From Pseudomonadota bacterium (GTDB taxonomy: Bacteria > Pseudomonadota > Gammaproteobacteria > Xanthomonadales > SZUA-38), in NCBI GenBank assembly GCA_039033415.1, contig JBCCCR010000041.1, positions 1-42,500 of the forward strand: a DNA stretch of 42,500 bases. Direction: 5' to 3'. Below the pieces are notes generated by a model. The model was not told the DNA's origin and did no database searches. It saw only the letters and a list, made by a program, of their open reading frames with translations. How positions within the stretch are numbered: position 1 is the stretch's first letter; the number at the start of each line of letters is the position of its first letter. Both the position numbers and the translations under genes were made by a program. This document shows, piece by piece, positions 17,023-24,350 of this stretch.

Positions 17023-18297
17023 TCAGCCGACACAGGCGTATCCGATCAGTTCAGAGACGGCGTGCCGCCAGGCTGCCGGGCCGTGTTCGTGGGCCAGCCA
17101 GGCGCTTCGCACCTCGTCGGCGTTGGCGCGCAAACGCGGGAGTTGAGCCAGGCACGCGTCCACCGACCGGGGGATGCCGTCAGGCGCGTCCATGTCGATG
17201 GCCGGCGCCCGACCGCCGAGATCTTCGTAAAGCGCTCGCATGGTGCTACCCGCCGGGACCAGCGGGATAACGCCGGCGCAGACGCATTCGAGGAAGATCC
17301 CGGAACCGATGGTTTGGTAGCGTTCGCCATAGGGCAGCAGCATGACGTCCAGACCAGCCAGTGTTGCGTCATAGTCACTTTGCGCCAGGTGGCCGGACAA
17401 AAGCGTCACCCCACGGGACCGCAGCGTGGACTCCAGCTGCTCCGGCGCCCTCCCGAGGGGTTGAGCCGCGTGCGCCGAGTCGAGCCGAACGCACCAGTCC
17501 ACACCGCTGATGTCCGCTTCAAGCAGATAGCCAGCAAGGCTCTCAGGCTGATGGACTGGACGCGTTGCCCCGAGCGCTCCGAGGCGCGGGCGATTGTCCG
17601 GTGAAGGCGGGGATTTGGATGCGTCGAAACGCGCAGCAGCTGGGTAGGGTGCAACCCGAATCTCCGTTGATTCGAACGCTTGTGCCAGCAACCAGTCTGC
17701 AATGGCGGCGGATTCGGCTAGCAACAACACTTTTTTGCCGGATTCAGCCAGAACCTGCGTCGAGGACCGAAAAGACTCACGAATGAGGTTTTCGTCCTCA
17801 CAGTCGGGCACCGGCGTGGTCTCCATGACGCCAATAACGGCGCCACGAAGCTCCGGTGCGCCGGCAATAGCCGACGTGATGCCGGGCAGCGTGAGAAAGC
17901 GCGCCGTCGGAAAAATGGCGACTTGGGCTTCAGAGCGCTTGACGCACGTGCTGACGATGTTGCCCAGAAGCTCGCTAAACGCGGCCAGAATCTTCTGATC
18001 GACCGGTGCAGCGGCGCCGACAAGGTGGTCGACGACAGGAAAGACGCCGTGCCAGCGCTGCGGCCGCGCCGACTGCCACTGCTGATGATGAAACACGTTC
18101 ATCGCAAGACCATGGTCTGTGCATATCCGACTGTAAGCGTCAGCAAGCAAGGGGAAATGCCCGTGAGGCCCCTGCATGCGGGGCTCAAAAAGGGCAACCG
18201 CTGCGGGTTCGATACCGGAATCCAGTGACGCCACTGCGGCGTCCGCAAGCGCAGTTGCGTCGCCGTCTAACAGCTGGCGGAGGAGGAGTTCATTCAT
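17023..18297 (-). CDS. GT-B-like glycosyltransferase
   Basis: 424 residues from the ATG at 18297, whose ATGA overlaps the stop of the upstream GT-D gene; the longer frame to 18486 lies inside that gene and is rejected. The C-terminal half has a GT-B nucleotide-sugar pattern: an LLSGHLAQSDYDATLAG strand-helix, LDVMLLPYGERYQTIGSG and FLECVCAGVIPLVPAGS, which corresponds to the usual ExxxxG(V/I)P(V/I)V sugar-diphosphate site of GT4-type enzymes. The N-terminal half is less recognisable and holds the acceptor domain. It would be co-translated with the GT-D protein. Donor and acceptor are unknown. Confidence 0.7.
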   Translation of the reverse strand: MNELLLRQLLDGDATALADAAVASLDSGIEPAAVALFEPRMQGPHGHFPLLADAYSRICTDHGLAMNVFHHQQWQSARPQRWHGVFPVVDHLVGAAAPVDQKILAAFSELLGNIVSTCVKRSEAQVAIFPTARFLTLPGITSAIAGAPELRGAVIGVMETTPVPDCEDENLIRESFRSSTQVLAESGKKVLLLAESAAIADWLLAQAFESTEIRVAPYPAAARFDASKSPPSPDNRPRLGALGATRPVHQPESLAGYLLEADISGVDWCVRLDSAHAAQPLGRAPEQLESTLRSRGVTLLSGHLAQSDYDATLAGLDVMLLPYGERYQTIGSGIFLECVCAGVIPLVPAGSTMRALYEDLGGRAPAIDMDAPDGIPRSVDACLAQLPRLRANADEVRSAWLAHEHGPAAWRHAVSELIGYACVG

Positions 18298-19241
18298 GTC
18301 TCGGTTTTGGCGCCGCCATCCCCTAAACGCGCAGACAGCTGCCGCTCCAACAGCAGGGACTCCGGCACAGCCTCCTGCCCCCAGCGTTCGAAGGCCACCC
18401 GCGGCCGGGTTGAGATGCCGAGCCAGGCGTCGCAAACCGCACCGATGTCGAGAGCAATGCCGCCGCGCTGGGCGATGATGTCGCAATAGACCTTGCCGCA
18501 GATGCCGGCGCCGACAAAAAACAGCTGACCCGGAAACGTCGGGGTAAGCGTGTCGAGCAGCTCATCGAAGCGATCCGGAAAATGAGGCGTCCAGTCGGCA
18601 TCACGTCGCAGATAGCGGAGCGGCACCGGCCATTCATCCACCTCGATTCCCACCGCTCGAAAAAGCGGCGCAAGATCGCGGCGACCAGTCACCAGGCCAA
18701 TGCGCTCCTGCCCCATGGCCAGATCCGCCAGAAAGCCCGACTCCAACCAGTCAAAATGGACCCAGGCAGAGGTCAGCAGGGCCTGCTCCGGCCAGTCGAA
18801 TTCAGCCATCCAGCGGCCGAGCAGCATCAGCCGGCTGGCGCTGTCCGGGTCCAGTTGGGCACGCTCCTCCGGCCGCAGGGACAGGTTTCGCTGCACCCAG
18901 GCGACCCGCTCTTGATCCGACAGGCAGAAGAAGCCCTCGGGGAAGCTCGTTGCACCAACGTCGGTGCGAATGCCCAACACGTTCGCACGCCCGACCGCCA
19001 GCGCCAGTCGGCTACAAAGATCGTCCAGTTGCGCCCGCTCAAATTGTTCACCGAAGTGGGAAATGAGGTGTGGGCCGAAGGTGGCGTCCTCTAGATCCGG
19101 CCGGCTGAGGACAACGCCCTCGCCGTCACCCAGGCGCAGCAGCGACATTGCCCGCTTCCCTTTGATGTGATCTAGCACGCACGGGGCAGCAATTGCCTGG
19201 CTGGCGAGCAGGCTTCCGACGCTGGCGACAAACGGATTCAT
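18294..19241 (-). CDS. GT-D-fold glycosyltransferase-like protein
   Basis: 315-residue protein with the features of the GT-D (DUF1792-type) fold: an early SLLRLGDGEGVVLS strand-loop carrying the D39-G40-E41 metal/nucleotide motif, a mid segment GLVTGRRDLAPLF, and a late LFFVGAGICGKVYCDIIAQ strand-helix with the final DIGAVCDAWLG. GT-D enzymes transfer glucose in bacterial serine-rich glycoprotein pathways, and related domains occur in many polysaccharide loci. It heads a minus-strand group (GT-B-like, sulfotransferase/TPR, methyltransferase) and overlaps the next gene by four bases. The assignment rests on motif layout rather than full-length similarity. Confidence 0.7.
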   Translation of the reverse strand: MNPFVASVGSLLASQAIAAPCVLDHIKGKRAMSLLRLGDGEGVVLSRPDLEDATFGPHLISHFGEQFERAQLDDLCSRLALAVGRANVLGIRTDVGATSFPEGFFCLSDQERVAWVQRNLSLRPEERAQLDPDSASRLMLLGRWMAEFDWPEQALLTSAWVHFDWLESGFLADLAMGQERIGLVTGRRDLAPLFRAVGIEVDEWPVPLRYLRRDADWTPHFPDRFDELLDTLTPTFPGQLFFVGAGICGKVYCDIIAQRGGIALDIGAVCDAWLGISTRPRVAFERWGQEAVPESLLLERQLSARLGDGGAKTET

Positions 19242-19280
19242 TGGTTACGCCCGGATCAATTTTCCGCATTGAGATGGTCG

Positions 19281-19289
19281 TGCGATAAT
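19281..19289 (+). promoter_or_regulatory. Candidate extended -10 element
   Basis: TGCGATAAT matches an extended -10 (TGn plus GATAAT). No convincing -35 lies 17 bases upstream, which an extended -10 can tolerate. It sits in the divergent gap between the GT-D gene and the coiled-coil gene and would start a transcript near 19296. The same nine bases occur at 35441 ahead of the PhoX gene. Confidence 0.35.
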
Positions 19290-19364
19290 AACGCGCTTAT
19301 CCTGAGGCTGCCGCGGCTACAAAGAGCAGTGCGCAACTACGACCAGGATTACCAACTACCACAA

Positions 19365-20396
19365 ATGAGCAAACGGCAATCCATTATGCTGCAAGGCAAG
19401 GAAAAGGATCGAAAGCAACGGGCACCCGCTCAGTCGGCGGTTAGCGACTTTAGGAAGCAGCCAAGCGACACCAAAGATCTGACGCTGCACGTGATTGGGG
19501 ATCGAGAACGATTCAGCGCGCTGGTTAGGACGCTTGAGGGCCAGGGTTTCCGGTTGTTAGATGAGCTGGACGATCTCGGGTCTGTGCTGAGAGCAGACGC
19601 GGCCGGCAGTACCGTCGTCGTCTACCCTAATCCGGTTTTGTTCATCGGTGAAATGCTGAAGGCAGGCGAATCGACAAACCGCGCTTTAAACACTTGGCGT
19701 GAAACTACAGAGCAGCTCTTATCTCGGTTCCGTCAGGATCGGCGCCGCCTCACGCTGCTTGACGGCCATGCAGCGCAAGCCGGGCCTGAGCTACTGCATC
19801 GGCTGCTTGCCGACCGCCTGCCCCGCTCGGTCAACGCCACCGGGACGGCAGAAGGGTTGCAGGCAGACTCTGAACCGGCTGGCCTATTCGAGCTCGTCGC
19901 AGCGCAAGCTTTGCGCCAGGACGAAACGGCAGCAGCCCTGGTCGCCGAATTGGAGGCCAGCAGTCTACCCCTGCTTAGGGCTTACAGCATCGACGTGGAT
20001 GCGGTCCTAGCCAGCGGGCTACCTGGCACTGACACATCCGATCTCGACGAGCTTCGGGAAGAGAACGAGCTTCTGTTTCTGCAACTTCACCAGGTGCAGG
20101 AAGAGCTGGAAGCACATTTCTTAGAAAACCAGAAAAAGAACAACGACCTGAGCAATCTTAAGGCGGAAGTCTACAAGGCCCGTGGCGACGCCAAAACGGC
20201 TCGCGATGGTCGCGATGAATCACAAGCTGAATTCGTAGAGGCCCGGGAGACCTGGGAAGCAGATCGCGAAGCGCTGGCCAGCCAACTCGAGTGGCATGCG
20301 GCCACGCTGACTGCAGTAAGGCGCTCCCTGTCCTGGAGATTGACCGCTCCCGTCCGACGCCTGCTCGGCCTGTTCATCGGAGATTCGAAGATCTAG
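19365..20396 (+). CDS. Coiled-coil protein with SWRLTAP tail
   Basis: About 343 residues from the ATG at 19365. A TTG at 19269 and an ATG at 19386 are also in frame, and no candidate has a strong ribosome-binding site. The N-terminal part (TLHVIGDRERFSALVRTL, then TVVVYPNPVLFIGEML) looks like a small alpha/beta domain without catalytic motifs that I recognise. The C-terminal third is a coiled coil containing LHQVQEELEAHFLENQ, a phrase typical of proteins from LPS and capsule loci, and it ends with SLSWRLTAPVRRL, a tail found on many glycan-assembly proteins. The next gene begins 10 bases later. A scaffold or partner role is an inference. Confidence 0.65.
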   Translation: MSKRQSIMLQGKEKDRKQRAPAQSAVSDFRKQPSDTKDLTLHVIGDRERFSALVRTLEGQGFRLLDELDDLGSVLRADAAGSTVVVYPNPVLFIGEMLKAGESTNRALNTWRETTEQLLSRFRQDRRRLTLLDGHAAQAGPELLHRLLADRLPRSVNATGTAEGLQADSEPAGLFELVAAQALRQDETAAALVAELEASSLPLLRAYSIDVDAVLASGLPGTDTSDLDELREENELLFLQLHQVQEELEAHFLENQKKNNDLSNLKAEVYKARGDAKTARDGRDESQAEFVEARETWEADREALASQLEWHAATLTAVRRSLSWRLTAPVRRLLGLFIGDSKI

Positions 20397-20406
20397 CTTT
20401 CGCTTG

Positions 20407-21738
20407 ATGGATTGGCTCGAACAACATTTGGCGATTTTTCCTGCGCCGGAAATGATTCTGGTCGTCGGCGCAGGTCAGGGCCGCGACTTACCGGTGCTAG
20501 CAAGTCTCTCCCACACACGCCTTATCATGCTCGAGCCACAGCGGCAATGGGCAGAATTTTTGCGGCGCCAGACCCAGAATCTTCCCCAGGCGGAGGTGTT
20601 GGAATACGCTCTAGACGAACGGAGCGGAACCGCTACATTTACGGTGTTCAACTTTCCCGAGCTGAGCAGCCTGCGCCCCGACCCAGATGTCTCTTCGATC
20701 TTCCCCGGCGCTCGTCAAACCACCAAACTGTCGGTCGAGACCCGGTCACTATCGGATCTCGCGCGCCATCTGCAGCTACCGGCGAGTCCGAACAACTGGC
20801 TGATCGTAGACGCTCCCGGCATTGAATCAGCAGTGTTGACGAGTCTTGAAGACCATGAAACGAGACGCCTTTTTGGTCATCTAGTGCTCCGCACCAGCCA
20901 TCGCTCACTCGACGGTGAAGACGACGAGTCAGAGTGGCTGGGGGAAGCTTTGCTCACCCGCGGCTATCGTGCCCTTGGGGGCGAGGACCGGAGCGATGGC
21001 GACTGGCCGAGGCTGCACTTACAGCATTTCGGCCGCTCGCCGTTACACAAGGAACTCGAGGTAAAGCATGATTCTCTCGTGCGGCATACGCAAAACCTGA
21101 CGGCCGAAAAGTCCGGTTTGCAGCAGCGGCTGGAGCAACAACGCGCGAAGCTAGACGGCACAATTTCGAAGCAAAAAGACCAGTTGAGGTCGCTTAACCG
21201 CAGCGCGGAGCAACGTCTAGCCGCGATAACGAAAGAACTTGAACAGAGCAAGAAGGCGCTAGAGAAGCAAAAGAAGCAAGCGACAAAAGTAGCCGAGCTT
21301 CGGGGCCAGCTGGCCGAAGCAAACAAAACCCTTGAGAGTCGGCAGGCAGAGCTTGATCAGCGCGGCGAAGAAGCGCGAGAACTAGAGAAAAAACAGGAAG
21401 CGCAGGTGGCTGAGCGGATCGAATCGGTGCGCCAGGAAACCAACGATCACATTGAAAGACTCGAGCGCGCAATTGAGCAGGCCAAGTCTGATCTCTCAGT
21501 TTCGCTGCGCATGCAGACGCTGCGTGAGCACGACCTCAAGGAGCTACAGAAACGCTACGCCGACGTGCTTGAGACGCGAAACGCACAGCATGAGCTGCTG
21601 CTAAAAATCCGCAAACGCCTCAGCCTAGCAGCGGAGTATCTGCTGCAGCTGAAGAATGAGAATGACGAAGAGCGGAAAAGCGAATTGACCTCCGGGCTGG
21701 TTGAGGCGCTTGCTCACAATATCGGCGAAGGCGAATAA
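20407..21738 (+). CDS. FkbM-like methyltransferase domain with long coiled coil
   Basis: 443 residues from the ATG at 20407. Residues 1-210 have the shape of an FkbM-type SAM methyltransferase: ILVVGAGQGRDLPVLASL (17-34), IMLEPQRQWAEFL for the ribose-binding acid, a thrifty TATFTVFNFPELSSL strand, and WLIVDAPGIESAVL (131-144) where typical family members have LKIDVEGxE. That last motif is degenerate, so catalysis is uncertain. Residues about 214-415 are an almost uninterrupted coiled coil rich in Glu, Lys and Gln. It follows the other coiled-coil gene by 10 bases and probably forms a complex with it. A dead methyltransferase fold used as a scaffold is a possible alternative. Confidence 0.72.
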   Translation: MDWLEQHLAIFPAPEMILVVGAGQGRDLPVLASLSHTRLIMLEPQRQWAEFLRRQTQNLPQAEVLEYALDERSGTATFTVFNFPELSSLRPDPDVSSIFPGARQTTKLSVETRSLSDLARHLQLPASPNNWLIVDAPGIESAVLTSLEDHETRRLFGHLVLRTSHRSLDGEDDESEWLGEALLTRGYRALGGEDRSDGDWPRLHLQHFGRSPLHKELEVKHDSLVRHTQNLTAEKSGLQQRLEQQRAKLDGTISKQKDQLRSLNRSAEQRLAAITKELEQSKKALEKQKKQATKVAELRGQLAEANKTLESRQAELDQRGEEARELEKKQEAQVAERIESVRQETNDHIERLERAIEQAKSDLSVSLRMQTLREHDLKELQKRYADVLETRNAQHELLLKIRKRLSLAAEYLLQLKNENDEERKSELTSGLVEALAHNIGEGE

Positions 21739-21755
21739 GCCACGCTAAGCTTGGG

Positions 21756-22718
21756 ATGGAGGTTGGCAAGTCGCCCTCAATCATGAACGTTCCCCAGAGA
21801 TTTGCCGAACTAGTAGACAAGTGTGCTGAACTGATCGATGGTTCCGGCCTCATCGAAACGCACCATACGCTGCAGAAGGCCGAGCCGTTACCCAGCCTGC
21901 TGGAACGATGCTCGGAGCTAGTGGAGCATCCGTGGCCCACGGAGCCCGTAAGAACAATCCACCACTTTGCGTGCAGCGGGGGGACGTTGGTGTCAAAGTG
22001 TGTCGCCTCCATGCCGAACGTCCAGCTTTTGAGTGAGGTAGCACCCCATAGCCAGATGTACAGCGGAAGATCTTCCGCGTTCGCCCCGACAGACCTGGTT
22101 TCACTGCTTCGTAATGGCTCGCTGGGTTCCGACGAAGAACTAGAGCTCGAAGTATTTCTGCAAGGGGTGCGCGCGATATACGAGCGCTGCACACAAACTG
22201 GTACTCACCTGGTGCTCCGCGAACACACCCACAGCAAATATTGCGTCGAGGAGGATGTCAAGGACGTGCCTGGATTGGTCTCAGGTCTTTCCTCGGAATA
22301 CGAGACACGCTCCATCGTATCCGTTCGGCACCCCCTGGACTCGTATCTGTCCTTACTCAAACGGGGATGGAGACACTTCAGCCCCAACAGTCTTGATGAA
22401 TACGCGAGACGGTATCTGGCGTTTCTCGACGACCACGAGGAGCTTCCACTTGTACGCTATGAAGATTTCGTGGCCAATTCTGAACCGGTGATGCGCACCA
22501 TCTGCAGTGCACTAGAACTTGGCTTTACGCCAGGATTTGAGAACTTGTTTTCCATCCACAAGTTGTCAGGTGACAGCGGTCGCACATCGGCCAGGATTGG
22601 ACGGCGCTCGCGTCGCGCCACTCCTGAGGAGGTCGTGGGACAACTTGATTCACATCGGTACTTGGAACTATGCAAGCGACTCGAATACGACCCGTTGGTG
22701 TCACCACACAATGACTAA
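21756..22718 (+). CDS. Sulfotransferase family protein
   Basis: 320 residues. A strand-loop FACSGGTLVSK at 71-81 occupies the place of the PAPS phosphosulfate loop, and SIVSVRHPLDSYLSLLKRG is the usual 3'-phosphate loop (RHPxDxYLS). LVRYEDFV further on is a standard sulfotransferase strand, and the helical C-terminus with SGDSGRTSARIGRR resembles the PAPS-binding G-R loop. The ATG at 21756 is 17 bases after the preceding stop; an internal ATG at 21783 is possible. Its stop overlaps the SDR start by 8 bases, so the two are coupled. It differs in sequence from the sulfotransferases at 10501 and 15077. Confidence 0.82.
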   Translation: MEVGKSPSIMNVPQRFAELVDKCAELIDGSGLIETHHTLQKAEPLPSLLERCSELVEHPWPTEPVRTIHHFACSGGTLVSKCVASMPNVQLLSEVAPHSQMYSGRSSAFAPTDLVSLLRNGSLGSDEELELEVFLQGVRAIYERCTQTGTHLVLREHTHSKYCVEEDVKDVPGLVSGLSSEYETRSIVSVRHPLDSYLSLLKRGWRHFSPNSLDEYARRYLAFLDDHEELPLVRYEDFVANSEPVMRTICSALELGFTPGFENLFSIHKLSGDSGRTSARIGRRSRRATPEEVVGQLDSHRYLELCKRLEYDPLVSPHND

Positions 22719-23481
22719 CAGCTTGGGCGCTGGCAATTCCCAAAAGACTGTGCTGATCACTGGCGCCAATGGGGGGATCGGACGATCACTCGTCGCGCTA
22801 TTCTCAGAGGCTGGTTTTAGAGTAATCGGCTCGGATCGTACAAGGCCTAAATCTTCTTCTCATTGTGATTTGTTCGTTCATGCGGACCTACAGCGAACCG
22901 TAGAAGATTCGGCCTATGCCGCAGAAAGATTTGAAGAGGTGAGGGCCGCCTGCGGCTCGGAGAGGCTCGATGCGTTGATCAACAACGGCGCCGTTCAGAT
23001 ACTCAAACCGATCGATGAGTTGAGCGTTACTGATTGGACGTCAACATTGAACACCAACCTGCTGGCCCCGTTCTTCTGGACACAGGCCCTGCTGCCCCTG
23101 TTGCGGCACGCCCAAGGCAGCGTGGTAAACATCAGCAGCATTCATGCAAGTCAAAGCAAGACTCGGTTCACAGCCTACGCGACCAGCAAAGCGGCGCTAA
23201 GCGCCATGACCCGGAACATGGCCCTTGAGCTGAGAGGCGAGGTGCGTATCAACGCCATTGAGCCCGCGGCAGTCAGGACCGAGATGCTTCTGGAGGGGTT
23301 CGAGGGGCGACAGGAGCAGCTCACCAAACTTGAACGATGTCACCCGGTCGGCCGGTTGGCGGACCCTGATGAAATCGCCCAGATTGCGCTATTTCTGTGC
23401 TCGTCTTCTGCGAGATTCCTGCAGGGCACTTCGATTGCCGCCACGGGCGGCATCCACGCGGTCCTGACCGACCCAGAATAA
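22711..23481 (+). CDS. Short-chain dehydrogenase/reductase
   Basis: 256-residue classical SDR, NAD(P)-dependent oxidoreductase. TGANGGIG at 17-24 binds the cofactor, NNGA at 91-94 is the structural motif, and the catalytic set is S143 (in NISS), Y156 and K160 (YATSK). The late PVGRLADPDEIAQIALFL and TGG(I) segments are typical. The ATG at 22711 overlaps the sulfotransferase stop; the longer frame to 22519 lies inside that gene. It is placed just before the CMP-sugar cassette and may oxidise or reduce a precursor of that residue, but a promoter-like region at 23514-23551 separates them. The substrate is not evident. Confidence 0.9.
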   Translation: MTNSLGAGNSQKTVLITGANGGIGRSLVALFSEAGFRVIGSDRTRPKSSSHCDLFVHADLQRTVEDSAYAAERFEEVRAACGSERLDALINNGAVQILKPIDELSVTDWTSTLNTNLLAPFFWTQALLPLLRHAQGSVVNISSIHASQSKTRFTAYATSKAALSAMTRNMALELRGEVRINAIEPAAVRTEMLLEGFEGRQEQLTKLERCHPVGRLADPDEIAQIALFLCSSSARFLQGTSIAATGGIHAVLTDPE

Positions 23482-23513
23482 CACGATCGCTCCAGTGTGA
23501 TTCGTCTGTAACA

Positions 23514-23551
23514 CGCTATTCAAACCAGCCCGGGGATACTCTAGAATAGCG
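23514..23551 (+). promoter_or_regulatory. Candidate promoter within an inverted repeat
   Basis: TTCAAA at 23519-23524 and TAGAAT at 23542-23547 are separated by 17 bases, a plausible sigma-70 promoter. An 8-bp perfect inverted repeat (CGCTATTC at 23514-23521, GAATAGCG at 23544-23551) overlaps both hexamers, as an operator would. It would drive the DUF115 gene at 23661 and the three coupled genes after it, with a leader of about 107 bases. No direct evidence for use. Confidence 0.4.
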
Positions 23552-23660
23552 CGACCCTCGAACGAGGCCGGCCCGTCTCGATGGTGAGCTGTTTGCGCCG
23601 GGATTTGCAGACACAATACTACCAGTTGCGTTTGCTCCGTTCCTGCCCAGTGAGCGAACG

Positions 23661-24350
23661 ATGGACAGACTCTCGATTTTCAAAGACCGCCATGCGGGAC
23701 AGCGTTGCATCCTTGTGTGCAACGGACCGTCGCTTAACGGCATGGAGCTAAGCGTGCTCAGGCACGAGGTCGTGATCGGACTCAACAAGATCCATCTGGG
23801 TATGGACCGTTTTCGCTTTTATCCTCGTTACCTGGTTGCGGTGAACGATCGGGTCGTCGCGCAGTCGCGGGAAGCCCTCCAGAAGCTCAACTGCGTCAAA
23901 TTCATCAGCAGGCGAAACTCGCCCACAATCAGCGAGGATGGACTCACCCACTTCATTGAAACCGCGACTCCGAAAAAGCGTTTCTGCACGGATATCAGGG
24001 AAGGCGTTCACGAGGGCTGGACTGTAACCTACGCTGCGTTGCAGATCGCCTATCACATGGGGTTTCAGGAGGTGTTCATCATTGGCATGGATCACCGCTA
24101 CGTGTATCGAGGCGCGCCCAATGAGGCTCGCGTGCTCAAGGGCACCGATCCGAATCACTTCGACCCGCAGTATTTCGGTGGCGGACAGGAGTGGAACAAT
24201 CCTGATCTTGACCGATCGGAAGAGTCGTATCGGATCGCGCGGCGGGAATTTGAGCAGGCCGGGCGGCGGATTTACGACGCCACGGATGGTGGCGCGTGCA
24301 ACGTTTTCGAGAAAATTGATCATCGGGCCGTATTCGGTGAGGCCGCATGA
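23661..24350 (+). CDS. DUF115/MptE-like (MAF_flag10-related) protein
   Basis: 229 residues in the DUF115 group, which also includes the core of Maf flagellin glycosyltransferases and looks like the CST-I sialyltransferase fold. Characteristic points are CNGPSLN at 20-26 (nucleotide-binding loop), a strand-turn VVIGLNKIHLG, WTVTYAALQIAYHMGF at 120-135, and FIIGMDHRYVY at 139-149, with the family ending YDATDGGACNVFE. Maf proteins use CMP-pseudaminic or CMP-legionaminic acid. Because a CMP-sugar synthetase lies two genes downstream, this protein is a candidate glycosyltransferase for that donor; the alternative is a non-sugar transferase related to MptE. The ATGA overlap with the next gene suggests coupled translation. 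Confidence 0.75.
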   Translation: MDRLSIFKDRHAGQRCILVCNGPSLNGMELSVLRHEVVIGLNKIHLGMDRFRFYPRYLVAVNDRVVAQSREALQKLNCVKFISRRNSPTISEDGLTHFIETATPKKRFCTDIREGVHEGWTVTYAALQIAYHMGFQEVFIIGMDHRYVYRGAPNEARVLKGTDPNHFDPQYFGGGQEWNNPDLDRSEESYRIARREFEQAGRRIYDATDGGACNVFEKIDHRAVFGEAA

